NCBI RefSeq assembly: GCF_001661345.1
Contig: NW_017962914.1
Location: 1,080,439-1,144,438, forward strand
Origin: Ascoidea rubescens DSM 1968
Taxonomy: Eukaryota > Ascomycota > Saccharomycetes > Ascoideales > Ascoideaceae
DNA: 64,000 nucleotides
Direction of reading: 5' to 3'
Made by a program: the position numbers and the translations under genes. Every line of letters begins with the position of its first letter. Positions within the stretch are counted from its first letter, which is position 1. The notes under the pieces are model-generated. The model saw nothing but the letters and a program-made list of their open reading frames with translations. It ran no database searches and was not told the DNA's origin. Positions 1-10,087 of this stretch are shown here, piece after piece.

Positions 1-656
1 TTGTGAATGATGTTATTTGATAGGTTTAGTTGAGTTAGAGATTTTAGATTTGATAAATTTTTCGTTGAGCTTATTTGACATATCGATAAGTTTAATTTTT
101 TAAGATTTTGCAATTTGCAATATTGACTTAAATCTAATAGGATTTTATCTGTTGTGGAAGACAGAGAAGCAAAAATATAGTTCAATTCAAAAGACTTCAA
201 ATTAGTTGAGTTCTGTGATATCAATAGCTCAAATAAGCTATTTATTTTATTTGACCAAGTTGATCCAGTGTTAATCCATAAAACAATTGAATTTAAATTA
301 GATTTTAATAGAAAAAGCATTCTAAGGTCTTCTGTATTTGAGTTTATATCATCTTCTGTTAAATATAAATGTCTTGAATGGTTCAAAAAATCAGCTTTAA
401 ATAAACCAATCAGTTTGGATCCAATGCAAAAAATATTGTGTAGTGACAAATACATATATTGAGGATGACCTTTGAAACAAACTGAATTAAATAAAATGGA
501 TACAGAGATGTCTTGAACCAATTTATTTTTGTATAATGTAAATAGCCAAAGCTTATCAAATGGCAAATAGGATAATATAGCTTTGATAAAATAAAATGGT
601 AAATCATAAAGGGTTTTTTCCAAGCCAATCATCTCTTTATCAGAAAAGTTGGTCAT
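1..656 (-). CDS. F-box-like / leucine-rich-repeat protein, 3' end cut by window edge
   Basis: Reading the minus strand from an ATG at 656 gives 218 codons without a stop up to the left edge, so the gene continues outside the window. Residues about 18-30 (DLPFYFIKAILSYL) look like an F-box core, and the same place in the 498-residue gene at 3712-5208 reads LPWELLDLILNYL. The last visible residues (KKLNLSICQISSTKNLSNL and then LTQLNLSNN) are the start of SDS22-type leucine-rich repeats. It is therefore a paralogue of that gene. F-box/LRR proteins usually present substrates to SCF ubiquitin ligases; whether this one binds Skp1 is inference. An upstream in-frame extension is open for at least 17 codons but holds no other ATG near by, so 656 is the chosen start. 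The frame has no stop inside the window, which is why it is easily missed. Confidence 0.75.
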   Translation of the reverse strand, partial: MTNFSDKEMIGLEKTLYDLPFYFIKAILSYLPFDKLWLFTLYKNKLVQDISVSILFNSVCFKGHPQYMYLSLHNIFCIGSKLIGLFKADFLNHSRHLYLTEDDINSNTEDLRMLFLLKSNLNSIVLWINTGSTWSNKINSLFELLISQNSTNLKSFELNYIFASLSSTTDKILLDLSQYCKLQNLKKLNLSICQISSTKNLSNLKSLTQLNLSNNIIH

Positions 657-2553
657 AATTTGGTAGTATAGAAGGAGAATAGGAAAATGGTTGATGTAAA
701 TCTAAGTATTGTTTTTTTATACTGTTAATATCACACCTGATTAAGAAAAACAATCAAAACTTTATTGTATTGGGGCTGTTCAGGGTTTCAAATAAGTCAA
801 TAATAGAAACTGCTTACGGCTACTATGTAAGATGTGCTGTTTATTTTTGTATTTGATTCAGATAAAAGAAAATGTGGACCATTCTTTTGCAAAAAGATTA
901 TGATTAAAAGAATAAACTGAGAATTTTAAGGTCTGTTCTTTTGAAATAAAACATTGAATAAGTTTGATACATGCAATGAAAAGAGTTCTAATTAAAACCT
1001 TAAAAGATAAACTAGAAAACTTATTTCAGATTAAATAGATAATTTTATAGAAGATAATCACTTGATAATTGGATTTTTAATTGTAATTGGAAATTCAGTT
1101 TGTTACATAAATATTGTCTGGTTAATAATTTACTCATTTAATGATTCTTTTTCTTATTTTTTTACTATTTAGAGATATACATAAGTTTCTATATGAGTTA
1201 ATTTATTATTGATTTATCAAATTTGTGTGAGGGATGGTTCATCTAGCAGAAAATAATTTTAATGAGTTGGTTTGTTATAAATTTTGATAAATTTTTTTAA
1301 AAGACTGTACGTTGTTTATGATAGTCGGATCAATTAAATTTGCCAAGCAACAGATAAAAAAAGGTACTATTATGTTAATAAAAAAATTTCCCTTGTTTTG
1401 TTTAAAATTAAAAACTGTTTTATTTAGGATAAATAAATTAGGATTAAAAAATGAATTCTTGAAAAGAGAAACTGCTCTTGTGGATAGCATAGGTATCTTT
1501 TTATTTGATGTTGAATATCAAAATACAAATTTCCATTAGCTAGAAGATATCTGTAACCACAAATCTTACTCAAGTTGTGATTGGGCCATAATAAACAGAA
1601 AAAAATTCAATCTTTTATACCTAAAACTGAAAATAAGCCAAGGCTGTTTTTAGTTTTGACACATGCCTATTTATGCATATAATAGCATTGCGCACTACAA
1701 ATTCGGCTTTTGAGATTTTTCAAGCCATTTTTTCATCTCAAAGCTGGTTTTCAAAAACAGTTGGTATTTTGGTGGCTTTTTGTGTTATTTTTGTTAATAG
1801 ACAAGGTTTTAAAAGACAAGGACGTTGTTATTGACTACATTGCTCTAAATATGCTGGTATCTGTTAGTGAAATTTTGTGCAATGGTTTTGGATGAGCAAA
1901 CTTCAGTAACAAGATTGTGATAGAATAGTCAATATAAACGAATAAACCATATATTACACCAATGTGGTTAAAATTTTATTTGTTTGGCTAATTTGTCAAA
2001 ATAGATACAGATTAGCTATTTTCTCGGTTTTTTGAGATCTCGTTTTTTTCAATTTATCTAGATACAAAATTAGTAAGATTAATAAAATTATCTAAATTTA
2101 AATATTTGCCAAATATAAATTTACAAACAATCAAGTTAATCGAATCAATAATTTAGTGACTTTAGGGAATCCAATTTGAAGACATTTACAAGTCAAAGAA
2201 ATGCTACTTATCTGCAATAAAATTCTTTATTTATGCTTCAAAGATTTTCGTTGAAATAGAAATTCTGTTGATGGTATACATCAAACATAACATGTAGCAT
2301 AATTATTACAGTAATAACATGAGAAATCAAAATACCCTTTATATTTGGTAAAAACTCATCTTATCCGAATAATATGGTCAGTATTTGCTGAGTTTGTGAG
2401 GAATAATAAATCAAAATGATCATCTTCGAATCAGCAAGAAAGCCGCCGCCGCTTATATCCTGATTCGGTCACAAATCTAAACAGCAACTTCACCCTTAAA
2501 CGCTTTGTAACTGCTATCACTTAGCTTTTTGTTAGCAAGTTTCCTGTGCTAGG
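657..2553. other. 1.9 kb intergenic, no gene seen
   Basis: AT-rich sequence between two divergently transcribed genes. Only short random frames are present and none resembles a known protein. The last 150 bases before 2554 are more GC-rich, with a GCCGCCGC run near 2444, and are the likely promoter of the GRAM-domain gene. Confidence 0.5.
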
Positions 2554-3075
2554 ATGTCTTTGAATTGGTTAGAATTAAGCGATAATACAGATCCATCCAA
2601 CCCGTTGCCTTTTGTTTTACTAGAAAATGAGTCGTTAAGATTCAGATCTCCCAAAAGGATAACCATCAAGTTAAACCCCATAAATAATAAAAACCATGAA
2701 ACCATTTCCTCAAACAATGGAACTATGTATTTGACAAATAAAAGACTAATATTTATATCAGAGACAAATTTAAGAATTGATAAAAACTATCACAATGAAA
2801 TCAACAACTTTAACAATTTTGTATTACTATTTAATTCAATTTTATCGTTTGGTTTAGAGAATTCATGGTTTGGTCCGAACAAGTGGCATTGTTTATTTAA
2901 AATCAACAATCCCGATGGCGGCTTGAATTATCTATATCAATGGAAGATTTTATTGATATTTAATGATGGGGGAATGTTTGATTTTGCCAAAGCCTTTGAG
3001 TCAACTTTCAATGATTTTAAAAACAACTCTTTGTTTGTTCAGAATGAGCAGTTACCTGTCTATAGTGAGATTTAA
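2554..3075 (+). CDS. WBP2-like GRAM-domain protein (UPF0664 type)
   Basis: 173 residues. The N-terminal part begins MSLNWLELSDN, continues with an ENESLRFRSP segment, and has the GRAM-type strand pattern GTMYLTNKRLIFIS at about residues 56-69, followed by NFVLLFNSILSFGLE and a WKILLIFNDGGMFDFAKAF segment near 130-148. This order fits the fungal UPF0664 / mammalian WBP2 family, in which a GRAM (PH-like) domain is followed by a short proline tail. Here the tail is only QLPVYSEI, so the PPxY motifs of animal WBP2 are missing. Function in yeast is not established; membrane or phosphoinositide association is inferred from the GRAM fold only. Its length is close to the fungal family. The start is the first ATG, and the promoter is the upstream long gap. 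Confidence 0.7.
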   Translation: MSLNWLELSDNTDPSNPLPFVLLENESLRFRSPKRITIKLNPINNKNHETISSNNGTMYLTNKRLIFISETNLRIDKNYHNEINNFNNFVLLFNSILSFGLENSWFGPNKWHCLFKINNPDGGLNYLYQWKILLIFNDGGMFDFAKAFESTFNDFKNNSLFVQNEQLPVYSEI

Positions 3076-3152
3076 CGTTAAATTAAATTAAATTAAATTA
3101 AATTTTATTTATTTATCTATACAAATATAAGAATGTGTAAAGAAAAATTACG

Positions 3153-3368
3153 CTATTGTTCATCTTTACCATATACTATATCTAGTACTTGTTTTTGTAT
3201 TGATTCAAATCTTTTGACATCTCTTTCAAATGCATTTAAGTCATAATCAAGCTTATTGATGTGAAGTTGCCTACTTGTACCAACCAATTCCAATTCTGTC
3301 ATAAGCTTGGATATTAATTCACGATTTGATTGGAAAATTTTAACAAGTTTTTCAAAAGTGGAAAGCAT
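3153..3368 (-). CDS. small coiled-coil protein, unknown
   Basis: 71 residues from ATG at 3368. The sequence is a single run of heptad-like hydrophobics (LSTFEKLVKIF, LISKLMTELELV, LNAFERDVKRFESIQKQVL) and should form one or two amphipathic helices. Small proteins of this kind in yeast are often subunits of DASH or BLOC-1 type assemblies, but I could not match it to a specific Dad, Hsk3 or BLOC subunit, so no name is given. It is convergent with the GRAM gene, with 77 bases between the two stops. An extra minus-strand frame just upstream (3411-3626) has a low-complexity look and is not called. It could alternatively be the last exon of a longer gene, since nothing anchors the start. Confidence 0.5.
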   Translation of the reverse strand: MLSTFEKLVKIFQSNRELISKLMTELELVGTSRQLHINKLDYDLNAFERDVKRFESIQKQVLDIVYGKDEQ

Positions 3369-3711
3369 CGTAGTGAGGAGACAGAAAAGTTAAAATAGAA
3401 TTGAATAGTATCACAACGAGTGCTTTGTGGATAACCAGTGGTGCGTGTATTTGGTTTTGTCTCTTTTATATATTATATTCTGTATATATTCGTTTGTATT
3501 TATATCGATTGGTTTATTATAATATTTCGAGTCTTGGATTTCGATGTCTTGCTGTTGTAATATATTAATGCCACAATTGGATGTTTCAAGTGATGTTATA
3601 GAGTTCTTAACTGATACTAAAAACACAATTGAACTTCAAACAGTTCAAGTGGTTTTGCAATATATACTTTTTTAGCATCTAACAATTGGCAAACTCGCTT
3701 TAGAGATTGTT

Positions 3712-5208
3712 CTAATTATAATAAGTGTACTGGAAAACCTTACTATCTAGTTGAAGTGTTGATATATTTGAAAATTTTTCAATTATATAATTTTTAGTAT
3801 TAGTTGTCAACATATTATTATTTAAATAAAATTGTTTTAAATTCTTTAAATCCGGTAACTGTTTTATTTCATTTATCTTATTGTACGATAAATTCAAATA
3901 TTCCAAATTAGTTAAATAATCTAAGTTTTCAATTATATCTATTTTATTGCTATTTAAATTTAAAACAATCAAGTTGGTTAAATTAGATAATTGTTCAATT
4001 TTGGTTATTTGATTCAAGGATAAATTTACTGTTTTCAAATTAATTAAAGCTGATAAATTCTCAATTTTGGATATATGATTATGACCTAAGTTTAAGCATT
4101 TTAAATTAATTAGATGAGATAAATGATCAATTGAATATATCTCATTATAGCTGAGATTTAGATGATTGATATGAATTAAGTTTTTGGATAAATATTTAAC
4201 ATTGTAAATTTTATTATGAGATAAATTTAAATATTTTAAATTCAAAAACTTGTTAACTTGATAAAACAAAATTTCATAATAAGTGGGCAATAATGTTAGA
4301 TTAGACCAGAGCTCTAATTTTGACAAAGTTAAATGAGAAATATTTAAATTCAAGTTATCAAAGTAAAAATGAAATTGGCCAGATAATTGATTAAATAAAT
4401 TTTCCGAGGACAAAAAATGTGTATCTTTAAAACCAAAAATTATAGAGAATTTCACATTTTTTAACTGAGTACAGCTTTTCAAGTAATCAAAAGCCCAAAA
4501 TTCGTAAAACAATTCATTTTTTGTTTCATACCTGAAAGAAAATGATGATAAACAGTTTGAATTTTCAATTAACATGACCATCAACAAAGAATTTATCAGA
4601 GAAAGGTCAGAGAACTCTCTTCCAATTACCAAAGAGAAAGAATTGAGATTCTTCTTTTTGAGTAAAAATCTTTTCAAGTTTTGAAAAATATTATAAGTAA
4701 AAGGACTTGAGAACTCAAATGTGATATTTTTAGTAAATTGATAAATTCGGGATCCAAACTTGTCCAAGTCTTTATATTGGATTCTTAATGTATTTAAAAA
4801 GTCTTTGGGTAAACATGAATAAGATAGACTAACTGTGTTGAATAGTTGTTTCAAAGCTAAGTATTTGATTAGAGTATTCTGAGATAAGGTAAGAAGCCAA
4901 ATTCGATCAAGCCTTAAATAATTCAAAATCAGATCAAGTAGCTCCCATGGCAGCATCAGAAATTGTGGAAGATGAATGACTGGCCTCTCAGCAGCACTGC
5001 AAATTTTCCCTAAAACTCTTCTTAACGCAACATTTAACAGATCATTGGAATTCATTGGCACTTTGAGCAGTTTGGAATAACACAAGAAGGATAAGATGAG
5101 AATAGCTAGCGAACCCAGTGGCTTCAAGAATAGCCAAAACAAATTAGAAAAGGATAGTAAATTGGGTGATTCTATCTCAATGCCAGAAACATTTTGCACC
5201 AAAAACAC
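3712..5208 (-). CDS. F-box-like / SDS22-type leucine-rich-repeat protein
   Basis: 498 residues from the ATG at 5208. Residues about 20-48 are strongly hydrophobic and could be a membrane segment; if translation instead begins at Met52 (MNSNDLLN) the protein is soluble, and the partial paralogue at the left edge, which starts close to its F-box, favours that shorter form. The F-box-like core LPWELLDLILNYL starts at residue 86. From about residue 325 to 480 there are roughly seven 22-residue leucine-rich repeats of the LxxLNLSxNxIxxIxxL type typical of SDS22. Such proteins usually act as substrate receptors of SCF ubiquitin ligases; target unknown. Two CTG codons lie in the F-box core (4951-4953 and 4930-4932), which bears on the genetic code. 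Its 5' end is divergent to ATG12, about 190 bases apart. Confidence 0.75.
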   Translation of the reverse strand: MFLVQNVSGIEIESPNLLSFSNLFWLFLKPLGSLAILILSFLCYSKLLKVPMNSNDLLNVALRRVLGKICSAAERPVIHLPQFLMLPWELLDLILNYLRLDRIWLLTLSQNTLIKYLALKQLFNTVSLSYSCLPKDFLNTLRIQYKDLDKFGSRIYQFTKNITFEFSSPFTYNIFQNLKRFLLKKKNLNSFSLVIGREFSDLSLINSLLMVMLIENSNCLSSFSFRYETKNELFYEFWAFDYLKSCTQLKNVKFSIIFGFKDTHFLSSENLFNQLSGQFHFYFDNLNLNISHLTLSKLELWSNLTLLPTYYEILFYQVNKFLNLKYLNLSHNKIYNVKYLSKNLIHINHLNLSYNEIYSIDHLSHLINLKCLNLGHNHISKIENLSALINLKTVNLSLNQITKIEQLSNLTNLIVLNLNSNKIDIIENLDYLTNLEYLNLSYNKINEIKQLPDLKNLKQFYLNNNMLTTNTKNYIIEKFSNISTLQLDSKVFQYTYYN

Positions 5209-5397
5209 GAAGCAGAAACATCTGTGGAGGCTCTCCAGAGAGAATTACCTCCATCAAAAAGGGTTGTTTCAACTACCACAGAGCGAAATTAACACCGCTG
5301 GTATTTTTGCTTTGAGCTGCGTTTTGATTATATCTGAAAATGTTAACCAATCGTTGATCTTTCTGGTTCACTGGATATAAGTGAAGTTATTGACGAA

Positions 5398-6053
5398 ATG
5401 GACAGTAAGTTGTGTTATAATTAACGTTTCTCTAAGTTTTGCCAGCAATATATACTAATGTTGATGAAGGACTTGGGTTTTCCATGTTTTCTTTGACTCG
5501 ACAATTAACTCAAAACAATGAACCTGATAAAGATAAAGATAAAGATAAGAAGGAAGATACAAGGAAAATTGATAATGAGGATGACAAGCAAAACAAGAAT
5601 AACAATAACAGCAACGAGATAACCATTCAAGATACGAATTTGGCTAGATCCAAAATCTCGACAACAAATTCATTGATATTACACAATCTACCTTCAAAAC
5701 AAAACAATTTGGTGGTTAATCTTTCAAAAAACTACGATAAGACAAATCAGGTTCAAAAATGTTTGATAAGATTTCAAAGCATTGGATCAGTTAACCAAAT
5801 ACAGCCGAAGGTGTACAAGATAAGTAGCAACCAACAGTTCAGTAGTTTGATTGTCTTCTTAAAGAAAAAACTAAAAATATATAATAACAATCAAGATAAT
5901 AACAATGATTCTAGTACTGATTCTCAAATTTTTTGTTATATTAAAAACACATTTGCTCCAAGTCCCGATGAAATAATTGGAAATTTGTTCAAGAATTTTG
6001 CTACAAACAACGAATTAATCGTTTGCTATTGTAATACAGTTGCATTTGGTTAA
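5398..6053 (+). CDS. ATG12: ubiquitin-like autophagy protein Atg12
   Basis: The C-terminal half matches Atg12: the stretch CYIKNTFAPSPDEIIGNLF, then NNELIVCYCNTVAFG, ending in the glycine that Atg7 and Atg10 activate and attach to Atg5. The Atg12-Atg5 conjugate acts with Atg16 as the E3-like factor for Atg8 lipidation on the phagophore membrane. The continuous frame is open only from a stop at 5433-5435, with the first in-frame ATG at 5484. A better model is a first exon ATGGACA (5398-5404), a 41-base intron starting GTAAGT and ending CCAG, and a second exon from 5446; this keeps the frame and gives 204 residues (S. cerevisiae has 186). Residues 30-60 are an Asp/Lys/Asn-rich linker, normal for this family. 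Identity is certain; the start is not. Confidence 0.88.
5405..5445 (+). other. ATG12: probable short intron of ATG12
   Basis: Begins with the consensus donor GTAAGT, is pyrimidine-rich near its end (ACGTTTCTCTAAGTTTTGC) and ends in CAG. Removing it joins ATGGACA to CAATATATAC in frame. The branch site is weak (ATAATTAAC instead of TACTAAC as in PTP1), so the alternative is no intron and a start at 5484. Confidence 0.5.
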
Positions 6054-6155
6054 TGAAACAAATAATGAATTACTATGAAAGAAATAAACAAATTCTATAT
6101 AAATCTTTAAAATTTTATACGAATAATATTATATTATAAACAAACAATGCTAATA

Positions 6156-7112
6156 TCAATCATTTGCTTCAATCTGGTCTCGTAAGTTATCAACTATATC
6201 CAATATAGCAGTTGTTGCAGGGCTATCAGTGTATAACTCCAAAAAGTTTTCGCCATTATCACAGCACCTCGCTATTCTTGGATCCAAAGGTACCTCTCCT
6301 AAAAATGGAATATTGAATTCTTTTGCTAAGCTTTCACCTCCACCAGTGGTTGGTTTGAAGATTTGAGACTCGCCTTTGCAATTGGGGCAAACAAAACCAC
6401 TCATATTTTCAACAAGACCCAAAATTGGAATATTGACCTTTTTCACAAAATCTATTTCTTTTCTAACATCTAGGAGGGAAACTTCTTGTGGCGTTGTTAT
6501 AATCAAACAACCATCGATGCCGGAGTCTTTTAGATATGAAGTTATTGACAAATGTTCATCCGAAGTTCCAGGAGGAGTATCTATGATCAAATAGTCCAAA
6601 TAACCCCAATCGACATCTTTTAGAAACTGTTTGATCAAGCCATTTTTCTTTGCACCTCTCCAAATAATAGCAGAATCGGGATTGGGCAACATAAATGCTA
6701 TGGACATGGTCGACAAATTATCGTCGATATATATGGGAGACCAGCCTGAGTTGGAAGAATGAATGGTTTCATTTAAATTGCAGCCTAGAATCTTGGGCAA
6801 AGAGGGCCCACAAATATCCAAATCCAACGAGCCAATTTCTAGGGATTGATCAGCAGCGAGAGCAAAGGATAGCATTGCAGTGAAAGTGGATTTTCCAACG
6901 CCACCTTTACCAGACAAAACCAATATTTTGTGCTTGATATACTCGTCTATTTTGGAGGTCACTATGGCCATATCAGGATCAGGACCTTTATTGAGCTGAG
7001 AAGCACAGATGCTTTGGTTTGGACAGCCATTGCAGGACTCGTCTTTTCCAGCAGTCTGTGATTCAGGGCCTGGACAGTGAGCAGGTTCAGGGTGTGTCAA
7101 AAGAGTGTTCAT
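6156..7112 (-). CDS. NBP35: cytosolic Fe-S scaffold ATPase Nbp35
   Basis: 318 residues. The N-terminal cysteines C13, C27, C30 and C36 make the CX13CX2CX5C ferredoxin-like motif that separates Nbp35 from its partner Cfd1. A deviant Walker A loop GKGGVGKST lies at 68-76. The paired cysteines of the bridging cluster (VCPNCKGE) are at about 242 and 245, and the Mrp/Ind1 family strand [17 protein letters not shown] is intact. Nbp35 with Cfd1 assembles 4Fe-4S clusters in the cytosol and nucleus for transfer through Nar1 and the CIA targeting complex; it is essential in yeast. Length is close to S. cerevisiae Nbp35 (328). Start chosen because the conserved Cys region begins at residue 13. No anomalies seen. 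Confidence 0.95.
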   Translation of the reverse strand: MNTLLTHPEPAHCPGPESQTAGKDESCNGCPNQSICASQLNKGPDPDMAIVTSKIDEYIKHKILVLSGKGGVGKSTFTAMLSFALAADQSLEIGSLDLDICGPSLPKILGCNLNETIHSSNSGWSPIYIDDNLSTMSIAFMLPNPDSAIIWRGAKKNGLIKQFLKDVDWGYLDYLIIDTPPGTSDEHLSITSYLKDSGIDGCLIITTPQEVSLLDVRKEIDFVKKVNIPILGLVENMSGFVCPNCKGESQIFKPTTGGGESLAKEFNIPFLGEVPLDPRIARCCDNGENFLELYTDSPATTAILDIVDNLRDQIEAND

Positions 7113-7817
7113 GATAGGAGTATGATACAGTGCAGGAGAATATGAAGTAAGTGGATGAACAAAAAAGACAATAAGAATAGAGAGAGAGAGAGAGAAAGAA
7201 GGTGGAAGAAGGAATAATAAAGCTCATCAACTGTAGAAAAACATTAATAATACAAAAAAAAGAATTTGATGGTGGGGGAGATGAGCAAGTATCCTGATTT
7301 CAAGGGGGCATTTATAATGCATCGCGTGACAGAATTGCAGTAAACTCAGAGTGAAAGCAGCAAAAAATTCCGTTTCAGGAGGCCAACGAGAGACAAATCG
7401 GCTGAAAATATTATGGAGTTTCTCTTTTATTAGCTAGATATGATATAAATAATAGTAAGTATAAAAGTAATTAATGGGTTGATAGTTGTAAGATATAGGA
7501 GAGAGGCTTTTTTTGTTTTTGGGGTCTTAAGACAATAGTAGGCAATAATAGGTTTGGGATTCAAGTAGGAAAACAAATAGTAAATAAAGGGAAATTAAGT
7601 CAAAAATAAAGGGAGTAATAAAATAAAATAGTAAATAGATATAAATAAAAAGATAAGTAGGTGAATAAATAAGAAAACAAAAAAATAAAAAAATAAAAAA
7701 ATAATTTTTTGGTAATGAGATGATTGCCAAAGCTGACATGATAAGAATAGATAAATAAATGACACCAAAGTAGGAAACAACAAAAAAAAAATTAAACAAT
7801 TAAGTTTTCCACTTCAA
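7113..7817. other. intergenic: NBP35 promoter and NAP1 3' flank
   Basis: Contains a GA dinucleotide run near 7181-7195, a mixed promoter region to about 7400, and A/T-rich tract sequence 7600-7800 that will form the NAP1 3' end. No gene supported; the minus-strand frames over 7527-7799 are hydrophobic products of the A/T tract. Confidence 0.5.
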
Positions 7818-9518
7818 TCAAGTTTGTTTACATTCAGGAGGTTCTTGTTTGGATGGTTTATCATCATCATCAGCGTCCTCATCGTCATCATCAGCATCAG
7901 ATTCTTCATCTGAATCAAATTCATCTTCAGCCGAATCATCATCTAATTGGTTGTCCAAGTCATATTCAATAGCAGTTCCAGTGAACCAGTCAATAGCTCT
8001 TGGAATCAACTTGTCTTTAATGTCTTCTGCTAATTGGTAGTCTAATTCTAATCTTGATTCCAATTCCTCGTCTTCTTCTTCTTGTTTTTCAGTATCGTCA
8101 TCCAAGTCATTATTTATGGCGGCTTTATCTTTAATTCCATTTTCATCGTCATCAGCATTGTTTTCGTTATAGTGAGGAGGCTTTGGTGGATCAAAAAAAT
8201 TGAAAAAGGAATCACAAGGAGTTATTTTTTCGATTGTTCTGGTTTGCTTGGTGTATTTATTTCTTTGTTTTCTTCTTTCAATTAATACTGTTACGTTGTT
8301 TTCTGGGGTGGTCCAATTTATGTCACAACCCTTTGCATGATCATAAATAAATTCACCAGTGTAACCCAATTCCTTTTGATAATAATAAGTTTTAGTTAAG
8401 AGCGTATCGGAGAAAAATTCATTTTTCTCAAATTCAAAGATTAATTTGAAACCTGGAGTTTCCAAATGTTCCATTCTAATATCAACCAAGTATTGTAAAA
8501 CTTCAGTATCTCTTTCAGAAATTGTGTCAGAAATTGGATGCAAGTTTTCCAAAGCTGTTAACCAAAAGTTTGGAATACCTCTAATTTCATTATCAATGTC
8601 ATCATCATTACCAGCAACAGCTTCTTCATTATCGAGATCGTCAAGATCGTTAAGGTCATTGTGATAAAGATCTGTTTGTTTTTTAGATTTTTTAATTTCA
8701 CTCTTTTTAGATTTTCTCTCATCGGTGTCAATATTGTTGTTGCTATCATTTTGCTTATCGTTATCATCTTCGAAATCTGAACCGAAATCGTTATCAAGAT
8801 CGTCAAGATCGTCAAGATCGTCGAGGTCATTTTCTTGAAGAGCTTTTTCAATTAATTTACCGTTTTCAACTTCTTCTTTAGTTGGTTCAACTAAACCGTT
8901 AATAATTTGATTTCTATGGTCAAAAATTGGTTTATATTTCAAATTATATTTTTTCTCCAATTCAAATAGTTCATGTTGAAAGTTAGCTTCTAAATCCATT
9001 TGTTGTTTTTGGATGTATTTCAAAGCGATGATTCGTTTTTTAATCTTTGGGGTTAAAGTGTCCAAGTAACCACTGTCTTTACCAACCAAAGTCGATAATT
9101 TATTTTCAATCATGGATAATAAGGTAGGGTTGGTTGCTAATTGACGTTTGATGTCAGCAGTGGTTTCAATTGTATCAAAATCATTTTCATTGCCATGTAT
9201 ACTCTGAGAGTTGATGGCATTATTTGGATTGGAAGAGTTGGAGGTATTGTTGGCGGCATTAGCAATAGAGGAATGCTTGTGTTTATAGTTGTGAGGATGG
9301 TTATGGGGATGGTTGTTACTTATTGATAGTTTTTTAATATTGTTATTTAAATCTTGCAAGTCAGTTTGGGATTCCTCGTTGATGGTATTTGGTAGTTGTT
9401 TTAAATTTAGTTTATGATTATTATTTAAAAAATACGAGCCAGCATTTGAGGCAGGAGTATTTTGGGGAGTTGGAGCTTGAGGATAATCGTTGGATTTCTT
9501 TGAGATATTTATGCTCAT
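7818..9518 (-). CDS. NAP1: nucleosome assembly protein 1
   Basis: 566 residues. After an Asn/Ser/His-rich N-terminus (1-115), the NAP domain runs from about 120 to 500. Recognisable blocks are the long dimerisation helix (ALKYIQKQQMDLEANFQHEL), the stretch RGIPNFWLTALENLHPISD, FKLIFEFEKNEFFSDTLLTK with the following TYYYQKELGYTGEFIYDHAKG, and PCDSFFNFFDPP. The C-terminus is a long Asp/Glu tail, as usual. Nap1 is an H2A-H2B chaperone that shuttles between cytosol and nucleus, and in yeast it also binds mitotic cyclin Clb2. S. cerevisiae Nap1 has 417 residues; the extra length here comes from two Asp/Leu-rich inserts (LDDLDDLDDLDND near 235 and a similar one near 290) plus the N-terminal extension. 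Confidence 0.95.
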   Translation of the reverse strand: MSINISKKSNDYPQAPTPQNTPASNAGSYFLNNNHKLNLKQLPNTINEESQTDLQDLNNNIKKLSISNNHPHNHPHNYKHKHSSIANAANNTSNSSNPNNAINSQSIHGNENDFDTIETTADIKRQLATNPTLLSMIENKLSTLVGKDSGYLDTLTPKIKKRIIALKYIQKQQMDLEANFQHELFELEKKYNLKYKPIFDHRNQIINGLVEPTKEEVENGKLIEKALQENDLDDLDDLDDLDNDFGSDFEDDNDKQNDSNNNIDTDERKSKKSEIKKSKKQTDLYHNDLNDLDDLDNEEAVAGNDDDIDNEIRGIPNFWLTALENLHPISDTISERDTEVLQYLVDIRMEHLETPGFKLIFEFEKNEFFSDTLLTKTYYYQKELGYTGEFIYDHAKGCDINWTTPENNVTVLIERRKQRNKYTKQTRTIEKITPCDSFFNFFDPPKPPHYNENNADDDENGIKDKAAINNDLDDDTEKQEEEDEELESRLELDYQLAEDIKDKLIPRAIDWFTGTAIEYDLDNQLDDDSAEDEFDSDEESDADDDDEDADDDDKPSKQEPPECKQT

Positions 9519-10087
9519 GATGAATAGGAGAAATAAATTGATGGATTGGTGGATTATTGGATTATTAGATTATTAGATTAAGAGAGAGAGAGAGAGATTA
9601 AAGTAGAGTAGGTGAGAGAAAAATAAGATTGAGAGAAAAAAAATTGAAAACAAACAAGTAAATGGGCAAGTCAGAGTAACAAGTCGTTGAGGTGTTAGGC
9701 GTTGAAAGTCTCAAGGACAGTAAAGAAGAAGAAGTGAATAGGATTATTGGATATATAGATATATATAAAAACCAGGTCGAAGAGAGAACCAAAGAGTGTT
9801 AAATAATATCTGAGGACTGTTGCTTATTCGAAGGAAGAGCAGTGAAAAGAACATAAAACGAGAGCAAAACAGCAGAAAATAAAGTGAACAAATAAATTCA
9901 AGAAAAAACGAAAATAAAAATTTTCTTTCAAATGTGGCACGAAGATGAGGGTTTGGGGTTTATAGTAAAGAGGTTTCAGAGCAGGGTTTGTGCACAAAAC
10001 AGGGGGTCTGCACACAGTTGCCCAATGGAGAAACTCAGAATGTGCATTGAGTGTTTATTGGACGAAATGTGTAGGAGGATATGGTGG
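9519..10087. other. intergenic: NAP1 promoter and 3' flank of the reductase gene
   Basis: Holds a GA run near 9581-9598 and AT-rich sequence with TATATATA-like stretches near 9750-9770 on the NAP1 side. No coding frame with family resemblance. Confidence 0.45.

Noticed and set aside
3411-3626. 71-codon minus frame between the small coiled-coil gene and the LRR gene
   Set aside because: Composition is random and it overlaps the promoter of the small gene; no conserved motif.
5096-5380. 94-codon plus-strand frame over the F-box/LRR gene start
   Set aside because: Antisense shadow of that gene's N-terminus; it does not join in frame to ATG12 by any visible splice pair.
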